From DASZPJ01 sp035550295 (GTDB lineage: Bacteria; Patescibacteriota; Saccharimonadia; Saccharimonadales; UBA4665), in NCBI GenBank assembly GCA_035550295.1, contig DASZPJ010000035.1, positions 1 through 11,521 of the forward strand: a stretch of 11,521 nucleotides of DNA, written 5' to 3'. Within the stretch, counting starts at the first letter, position 1, and each line of letters starts with the position of its first letter. The notes under the pieces were generated by a model. The model had not been told where the DNA came from. It saw nothing but the letters and a program-made list of their open reading frames with translations, and made no database searches. Made by a program: the position numbers and the translations under genes. Shown piece by piece: positions 7,217 to 11,521 of this stretch.

Positions 7217-7527
7217 ACGAAAAACAAGCCAGCTCTAAAACCGCAAAGCAACAAGCGATGATATTGTTGGGCCAATTATTACAAGTCCGCGTAATGCTGT
7301 TCTTCGTCTTCGTCGGGCTGGTTTATGGTTACACGATTGTTAAGATGAACAACCTTAGCGACGTCAATCCAAGCTCCAGTGATGTTACAAGCGCGGTCCA
7401 AACCAGCCAGCAGAGTTCGCCCAGGATAGACCAAGCCGTCGTTGATAAAATCGAACGGCTAAAAGACAACAGCGTAAATGTCCAGAGCTTGTTCAACCAA
7501 GCGCGTAGTAATCCTTTCCAGGAATAG
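7213..7527 (+). CDS. Small one-TM protein behind pilO, in the position of PilP
   Basis: A 104-residue protein that starts in an ATGA overlap with the pilO stop, so it is almost certainly part of the pilus operon. It has a charged, Lys/Gln-rich cytoplasmic N-terminus (1-25), one transmembrane helix VMLFFVFVGLVYGYTIV (27-43), and a polar Ser-rich outer part. It ends DKIERLKDNSVNVQSLFNQARSNPFQE. The terminal NPF recalls the DPF-type motif near the start of mature PilP, which binds PilN/PilO, but the beta-sandwich domain by which PilP contacts the secretin is absent, as is a lipobox. I do not recognise a named family. A stabiliser of PilN/PilO in an organism without a secretin is a reasonable inference. 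Confidence 0.72.
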   Translation: MNEKQASSKTAKQQAMILLGQLLQVRVMLFFVFVGLVYGYTIVKMNNLSDVNPSSSDVTSAVQTSQQSSPRIDQAVVDKIERLKDNSVNVQSLFNQARSNPFQE

Positions 7528-7532
7528 CAAAT

Positions 7533-8315
7533 CTATTGTTGGCTGTTGATATTAACGCCGCCGCTTTCATCGCTTGGCGGTATGTATGGTCCGGGCTGGG
7601 TGGCAGGATATGGGATTGGCGCTTGGGCTTGCTGCGGTGGTTCAGCAGCCGGCACCGGAGGTGGCGTAATCGGTGGTGTTGGCTGGGCCGGAGCCTGAGT
7701 TTGATAAGGCACTTGCTGTGGCATGCGTGTCACGGCGTAACCTTCGCGTTCGGCCAAACCCTGCTCGAAAGCTTCACGTGCTTGCAAAATTTGTTGCGCA
7801 TAAAAGTTAGGGTTAGGGCAATAAGCAAACGAGAATTTACTACGCTCACCTGCAGTTTCGACTTTCAACAATCCGTAGTTGAACATGTGGGTCAGAATAC
7901 CGTTTTGCTCGGCGGTGACGTCTTCCAGATTGCCTAGCGACAACTGGCTGGACTGGCGACTAAATAAGCTGTTTTGGTTTATCTGCGTGATGCTGTCGGT
8001 CGTCAACACCCATTGGTTTCCCCAGTAAACTTTAGTCGATATCATGACCACGACCAGGTCAATCAGGGCAACGACTAAAAAGCCGGCGTCTATCGCACGA
8101 CTGGTTTGGGAACTCAAGGTAGTATTCATGGCCGATGGTGCTACAAAACACAACACGGCCGCTACGACCAAAACAAGGCCGGCACCAACATACATGCCAA
8201 TAATGCCAATTGGATGGCGGCGAATACTGAAGACGGTGCGTTCTCCGGATTGGGTAGTTGTCAGGGTGTTGCTAACTTTGGCTTGTTCTGGCGAAATCGG
8301 GGCTTGGGGTTGCAT
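7533..8315 (-). CDS. Bacterial PH-domain membrane protein with Pro/Gln-rich tail
   Basis: A 260-residue protein. A polar N-terminus with FSIRRHPIGIIG (29-40) leads into two transmembrane helices at about 40-60 and 78-95. A bacterial PH-like domain (DUF304/bPH2 type) follows at about 96-185: KVYWGNQWVLTTDSITQINQNSLFSRQSSQLSLGNLEDVTAEQNG, then LLKVETAGERSKFSF. The tail from about 199 to 248 is low-complexity Pro/Gln/Ala. The family occurs widely, often several copies per genome, but its job is not well defined. The start is set by the ATG 7 bases behind a perfect extended -10 box, with no SD. The stop lies 5 bases from the stop of the converging pilus operon. Confidence 0.83.
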   Translation of the reverse strand: MQPQAPISPEQAKVSNTLTTTQSGERTVFSIRRHPIGIIGMYVGAGLVLVVAAVLCFVAPSAMNTTLSSQTSRAIDAGFLVVALIDLVVVMISTKVYWGNQWVLTTDSITQINQNSLFSRQSSQLSLGNLEDVTAEQNGILTHMFNYGLLKVETAGERSKFSFAYCPNPNFYAQQILQAREAFEQGLAEREGYAVTRMPQQVPYQTQAPAQPTPPITPPPVPAAEPPQQAQAPIPYPATQPGPYIPPSDESGGVNINSQQ

Positions 8316-8322
8316 AGGCTTA

Positions 8323-8331
8323 ATTATAGCA
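8323..8331 (-). promoter_or_regulatory. Extended -10 promoter of the PH-domain gene, leaderless start
   Basis: On the minus strand the sequence reads TGCTATAAT, a perfect extended -10 (TATAAT at 8328-8323, TG at 8331-8330), with no clear -35. Seven bases separate it from the ATG, so transcription would start at or next to the A of the start codon. The box overlaps the ruvB TAA stop (8326-8324). Confidence 0.68.
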
Positions 8332-9355
8332 AGGTTGGTTGTTGCTTATCTTTGCCCGGCGTTTTGCCAAGGTGTTTGTAGGCTTTGGGCGTAACTTTCC
8401 TGCCACGTGGCGTGCGTTCTATCAAGCCAATTTGCATTAGGTATGGTTCGTAAAAATCTTCGATGGTGCCGCGTTCTTCGGCGGTTAATGCCGCCAACGT
8501 TTCGACACCAACTGGTCCACCCTTGTAATTTTCGATGATGGCTACCAACAGCGCCCGATCGGCATTGTCCAAACCAAGTTGGTCAATGTCCAGCAGTTGC
8601 AAAGCTTGGGTGCTGATAACGGTGTCGATTATGCCGTCGCCGTTAACGTCGGCATAATCACGCACGCGCTTTAGCAAGCGATTGGCAATGCGCGGCGTCA
8701 GTCGCGATCTTTGGGCCAGTTCAGCCGCAGCCGGTTTGTCTATCTTTACATTCAAAATCGTGGCGGCGCGTTCAATAATTTTTTGAATCTCGTCCGGTGT
8801 ATAGAATTCCAGGCGATGTATCATGCCAAAACGGTCGCGTAGCGGCGCTGCCAAGCTGCCTGTTCGTGTAGTCGCGCCGATGATAGTGAACTTCGGCAAG
8901 TCCAGCCTTAAGCTGCGGGCGCTCGGGCCTTTGCCCAGCATGATGTCGAGTTTAAAGTCTTCCATGGCGCTGTACAAAACTTCTTCGACGGTGCGGTTCA
9001 GTCGGTGAATTTCGTCGATGAACAAGATGTCTCCGTCCGCCAGGTTGGTCAGCAGGCTGGCTAGGTCGCCCGCTCTTTCGATGGCCGGGCCAGATGTGAT
9101 CCGAATCTGCGCGCCCATCTCATTGGCAATTACATTCGCCAGCGTGGTTTTACCAAGCCCGGGCGGACCATGAAGTAAAACGTGATCCAGCGGCTCGTCG
9201 CGTTTTTTAGCAGCGGCAATCGACAGCAGCAGGTTTTTCTTGATACGCTCCTGGCCAATGTAGTTAGCAAAATCCCGTGGTCGTAGCGTGACTTCCAGCT
9301 CAACTTCTTGCGGCTCTTCCGGCTCTGCGCCAGCATTCACAATACGATCGATCAT
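8324..9355 (-). CDS. ruvB: Holliday junction branch migration ATPase RuvB
   Basis: A full-length RuvB of 343 residues, the AAA+ motor that drives branch migration of Holliday junctions with RuvA. The N-terminal LRPRDFANYIGQERIKKNL (24-42) is the family opening. Walker A is GPPGLGKT (63-70), Walker B LFIDEIHRL (111-119), sensor-1 ATTRTG (161-166), the arginine finger region PLRDRFG (171-177) and sensor-2 LTPRIANRL (219-227). The C-terminal winged helix has GGPVGVETLA (279-288) and ends with IGLIERTPRGR (309-319). All key residues are present. The ATG overlaps the stop of the upstream dehydrogenase by ATGA and has no good SD, so it is probably translated by coupling. It is not next to ruvA: an aldo/keto reductase and a dehydrogenase gene lie between. 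Confidence 0.98.
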   Translation of the reverse strand: MIDRIVNAGAEPEEPQEVELEVTLRPRDFANYIGQERIKKNLLLSIAAAKKRDEPLDHVLLHGPPGLGKTTLANVIANEMGAQIRITSGPAIERAGDLASLLTNLADGDILFIDEIHRLNRTVEEVLYSAMEDFKLDIMLGKGPSARSLRLDLPKFTIIGATTRTGSLAAPLRDRFGMIHRLEFYTPDEIQKIIERAATILNVKIDKPAAAELAQRSRLTPRIANRLLKRVRDYADVNGDGIIDTVISTQALQLLDIDQLGLDNADRALLVAIIENYKGGPVGVETLAALTAEERGTIEDFYEPYLMQIGLIERTPRGRKVTPKAYKHLGKTPGKDKQQPTLL

Positions 9356-10011
9356 TTCGGATTCTTTCGATTAAGGATGATCTCGGAAATCTCAATATTC
9401 CTAGGCAAATCCAATAACTGCTTCAGGCACAGTGCAACGTCGGCAGCACGCATAAATTTTTCGCGGTCGACATCTTTGCCCGTAGCTTTTAAAAACAAAT
9501 CAGTCCCAAAGCCACCCGGATAAAACCCAATAACCCGGCAAGAGGTGTCTTTGAGCTCCAGCTGCAGATTTTGAGTAAAGCCGCGCAAAGCCCACTTGGA
9601 AGCGCCATAGACAGCTTCGTTCGGATTAGCTTTGGTTGCCACCGCCGAGACTACGTTAGCAACGTCCGTACCATCACGTTTAATACGATCTATCATCGTT
9701 GAAACCAGTAAAATCGGCGCCTTCACGTGGGTAGCCATATTGCGTTTAATTTCTTCTTCTGTAATCTGGCCAAGCGGCTCATTGGTATAAACACCGGCAC
9801 AATTGATCAGCACTTCAAGTGGCTCCTTTAGAGCCATAATTTCATTCGCGGCAGCGGTAATCTCGGAACCTTTGCGTAAATCATGCAGCAAGTTAACATC
9901 GGCGTATTTCGATTCGTGACGAGAAACGTTTACTACTGTCTTGCCGGCAGCCTTGTAGAGTTTGGCAACTTCCAGCCCGAGACCGTCGCTTGCGCCAGTG
10001 ATAACTATCAT
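9352..10011 (-). CDS. Short-chain dehydrogenase/reductase (SDR), classical type
   Basis: A 219-residue NAD(P)-dependent oxidoreductase of the classical SDR family, slightly shorter than the usual 250. The Rossmann glycine motif TGASDGLG is at 5-12. NCAG at 70-73 matches the NNAG structural motif. The catalytic residues are visible: N91, S122, and Y135-GAS-K139, followed by the typical ALRGFTQNLQLEL. The stretch RVIGFYPGGFGTDLF (159-173) is the PG motif after the active site. Arg31 after strand beta-2 hints at NADP preference. The substrate cannot be read from the sequence. The start codon lies 8 bases behind TATAAT with no SD. Its stop overlaps the ruvB ATG. Confidence 0.92.
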   Translation of the reverse strand: MIVITGASDGLGLEVAKLYKAAGKTVVNVSRHESKYADVNLLHDLRKGSEITAAANEIMALKEPLEVLINCAGVYTNEPLGQITEEEIKRNMATHVKAPILLVSTMIDRIKRDGTDVANVVSAVATKANPNEAVYGASKWALRGFTQNLQLELKDTSCRVIGFYPGGFGTDLFLKATGKDVDREKFMRAADVALCLKQLLDLPRNIEISEIILNRKNPK

Positions 10012-10019
10012 TAGCTAAT

Positions 10020-10025
10020 ATTATA
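10020..10025 (-). promoter_or_regulatory. -10 box of the SDR gene, leaderless start
   Basis: The minus strand reads TATAAT at 10025-10020, 8 bases before the ATG, with neither a TG extension nor a clear -35 and no SD between. It lies in the 31-base gap behind the aldo/keto reductase gene. It would drive the SDR and, by the ATGA overlap, ruvB. Confidence 0.55.
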
Positions 10026-10042
10026 GCTTAGTTGTCGTAGTT

Positions 10043-10864
10043 TTAGGGGACATGGACTGGTGACCAACAGGTACGCAGGTCGCGGTCGAGTTTAGCGATT
10101 TGGTCCAGGTCGTTTTTGTCGAGTTCAAAATCGAAGATGTCGATGTTTTCCTGGACACGTTTTGGAGTAACTGATTTGGGCAAAACTACGAAGTCCTGTT
10201 GGATAAGCCAGCGCAGCATCACCTGGGCGTAACTTTTGCCGTGTTTTTGGGCAATTGCCAGAATAGTTTTATCAGTCATCTCGTGGGCGTGAGCTAGAGG
10301 CGAGTACGCTTCTATTTGGATTTTATTTTCGCGGCAATAATCAACGAGTTCTGGTTGTTGCAAAAAGACATGCAGTTCCACCTGGTTGACGCTAGGCATG
10401 ATATTGGCGTAATTTTTCATCTCTTCCAAATGTCGAATTGTATAGTTGCTGACGCCGATGGATTTGGCTTGGCCGGCTTTCAATGCTTCTTCAGCAACCT
10501 GCCAGGTCTTCTTGCGCAAAACCGGCACCGGAAAATGTAACAACAGCAGGTCAACGTAATCTGTCTGGAGTTTGTCGAGCGATGGCTGGATGGTAGCTTG
10601 GGCGCGTTTGTAGCCAAAGTGGTCGACTGCAATTTTGGTGGTGATGAATATGTCTTCGCGCTTTAAATCGTGGCGTCGCCAAGCTTCACCCAAGAAATGC
10701 TCGTTCTGGTAAATCTGGGCGCTGTCAAAATGCCTATAGCCATACTCCACGCCTGCGTCGAATGATCGGTCAAACTCGGCTTTGTCTTTGACTTTCCAAA
10801 GCCCCAAGCCAATTTGTGGAATACTGCGGCCGTCAGGTAATTTGATGTTAGGAACTTTTGCCAT
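10043..10864 (-). CDS. Aldo/keto reductase (AKR superfamily, 2,5-diketogluconate reductase-like)
   Basis: A 273-residue NADPH-dependent carbonyl reductase with a complete TIM-barrel layout. The opening IKLPDGRSIPQIGLGLWKV is the family start. The catalytic tetrad is intact: D47 and Y52 in YRHFDSAQIYQNE, K77 in TTKI, and H110 in DLLLLHFP. GQAKSIGVSNYTIRHLEE (131-148) is the second PROSITE signature. The NADPH-phosphate site LPKSVTPKRVQEN (228-240) contains K230, S231, R236 and N240. The best match in type is the AKR5-like group that reduces small aldehydes and keto sugars; the natural substrate cannot be told. The ATG follows a TATAAT by 6 bases with no SD. Confidence 0.95.
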   Translation of the reverse strand: MAKVPNIKLPDGRSIPQIGLGLWKVKDKAEFDRSFDAGVEYGYRHFDSAQIYQNEHFLGEAWRRHDLKREDIFITTKIAVDHFGYKRAQATIQPSLDKLQTDYVDLLLLHFPVPVLRKKTWQVAEEALKAGQAKSIGVSNYTIRHLEEMKNYANIMPSVNQVELHVFLQQPELVDYCRENKIQIEAYSPLAHAHEMTDKTILAIAQKHGKSYAQVMLRWLIQQDFVVLPKSVTPKRVQENIDIFDFELDKNDLDQIAKLDRDLRTCWSPVHVP

Positions 10865-10870
10865 GTACTT

Positions 10871-10876
10871 ATTATA
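10871..10876 (-). promoter_or_regulatory. -10 box of the aldo/keto reductase gene, leaderless start
   Basis: The minus strand reads TATAAT at 10876-10871, followed by AAGTAC and the ATG. Six bases separate box and start codon, so the transcript should begin at or within the first codon. No TG extension and no convincing -35 are seen. It lies in the 42-base gap behind ruvA. Confidence 0.57.
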
Positions 10877-10906
10877 AGTCGCTGGCGGGATATGGGTGTA
10901 AGTTTT

Positions 10907-11485
10907 TTAGCGTGCCTTGAGGGCTTGCTTGATGCGTTCTTCCGTTGGCAATTTTTGATCAATGCCGTGAAGGGCGGTTTGGGCGTCGGCTTCGGTGTAG
11001 CCCAGAGCCAGCAAGCCTTGGACGGCTTCGTCGGCGGTATCGACACTGCCGCGGTTCACAATCGCTTCAGCACCTTCGCTAGCAGCCAGGCCAACTTTGT
11101 CGCGCAGCTCCACTACCATTTGTTCGGCGGCACGCTTACCAACCCCTTTGGCGCTTTGCAAAATTTTAACGTCACCGCTGGCGATTGCCATACGGACTTT
11201 GTCAGCCGATCCAATTCCGAGAACCGCCAAAGCCACTTTTGGCCCGACGTTTTTGACGCTCAGTAGCTGCTCAAAAAGCTGTTTGGTAGTAATTGATGTG
11301 AAGCCGTAAAGGTCGTGTGCGTCTTCGCGTATGTGTTCATGAACGTAGAGTTTGGCCGGATCGCCAGTAATCAACTTAGCAGAATCTTCTTCAGTCACCA
11401 TTAGCCCGTAACCAACGCCACCAACTTCCAACACAACTTGGTCATTTAGTTTTTCGCTGACAACTCCAGAAAGTGTGGCAATCAT
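10907..11485 (-). CDS. ruvA: Holliday junction branch migration protein RuvA
   Basis: A complete RuvA of 192 residues, which binds the Holliday junction as a tetramer and loads RuvB rings. The OB-fold domain I covers about 1-62 and starts MIATLSGVVSEK. The acidic pin residues E54 and D55 appear in HIREDAHDLYGF. Two helix-hairpin-helix motifs follow: VKNVGPKVALAVL (77-89) and AKGVGKRAAEQMVVEL (112-127). After a flexible linker (about 133-147), the RuvB-binding domain III runs 148-192 with ADEAVQGLLALGYTEADAQTAL. The ATG lies 6 bases behind an extended -10 box and has no SD. Whether ruvC lies upstream cannot be seen. Confidence 0.97.
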   Translation of the reverse strand: MIATLSGVVSEKLNDQVVLEVGGVGYGLMVTEEDSAKLITGDPAKLYVHEHIREDAHDLYGFTSITTKQLFEQLLSVKNVGPKVALAVLGIGSADKVRMAIASGDVKILQSAKGVGKRAAEQMVVELRDKVGLAASEGAEAIVNRGSVDTADEAVQGLLALGYTEADAQTALHGIDQKLPTEERIKQALKAR

Positions 11486-11491
11486 GAACCA

Positions 11492-11500
11492 ATTATCTCA
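11492..11500 (-). promoter_or_regulatory. Extended -10 promoter of ruvA, leaderless start
   Basis: The minus strand reads TGAGATAAT (TG at 11500-11499, GATAAT at 11497-11492), followed by 6 bases and the ruvA ATG. No SD fits between. No convincing -35 is seen, and the window ends about 20 bases further upstream. Confidence 0.5.
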
Positions 11501-11521
11501 TGGTTTTTGCAGGACCAACCA

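Noticed and set aside
7558..7580. Hairpin CCGCC/GGCGG just past the pilus operon, considered as its terminator
   Set aside because: The stem is 5 bp with a 13-base loop, no T run follows, and it lies inside the coding sequence of the PH-domain gene.
8044..8394. Open plus-strand frame spanning the PH-domain gene start and the ruvB end
   Set aside because: It crosses two well-supported minus-strand genes and their promoter and encodes no recognisable protein.
10892..11266. Open frame of 124 codons on the plus strand opposite ruvA
   Set aside because: It mirrors the RuvA coding sequence and has no ribosome site or domain pattern.
1..11521. UGA recoding as in some CPR lineages (Gracilibacteria, Absconditabacteria)
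   Set aside because: TGA ends several genes at tight ATGA/TGATG junctions, where complete proteins of normal length stop, so it is used as a stop.

Overview
The window is a compact stretch of a small bacterial genome. The standard genetic code fits, since UGA works as a stop in several overlapping stop/start junctions. Coding density is very high, and no intergenic gap exceeds about 100 bases. A type IV pilus (T4P) locus without visible outer-membrane parts, the small bacterial PH-domain membrane protein, and genes starting directly behind a TATAAT box together suggest a Patescibacteria/CPR genome, most likely a Saccharibacteria (TM7)-like one. That assignment is inference from gene content and layout, not from a marker gene.

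Plus strand, 1-7527: a T4P assembly locus. In order it holds the 3' end of the assembly ATPase gene pilB, the platform protein gene pilC, a major-pilin-like gene, a PilV-like and a PilW-like minor prepilin, a large PilX-like protein with a beta-strand repeat region, then pilM, pilN, pilO and a short one-TM protein in the PilP position. Most junctions are tight or overlapping (ATGA, TGATG). The pilin gene is different: it has its own strong-looking promoter, a good Shine-Dalgarno (SD) sequence and a terminator hairpin behind it, so it can be expressed far above its neighbours. A second promoter lies before pilM. PilB would power assembly through PilC. PilM, PilN, PilO and the last small protein would form the inner alignment complex. 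The PilV/PilW/PilX-like set would form the initiating or tip complex.

Minus strand, 11485-7533, converging on the pilus locus with only 5 bases between the stop codons: ruvA, an aldo/keto reductase, a short-chain dehydrogenase, ruvB, and a PH-domain membrane protein with a proline-rich tail. RuvA and RuvB form the Holliday-junction branch migration motor, but here two oxidoreductase genes separate them. Four of these five genes (all but ruvB) have a TATAAT-like box 6-8 bases before the ATG and no SD sequence, which predicts leaderless mRNAs. ruvB instead overlaps the dehydrogenase stop by ATGA and is probably translationally coupled.

No tRNA, rRNA, CRISPR array, transposase or attachment site was seen. 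The points most worth following up are the beta-repeat minor pilin (a candidate tip adhesin), the leaderless promoter architecture, and the split ruvA/ruvB arrangement.
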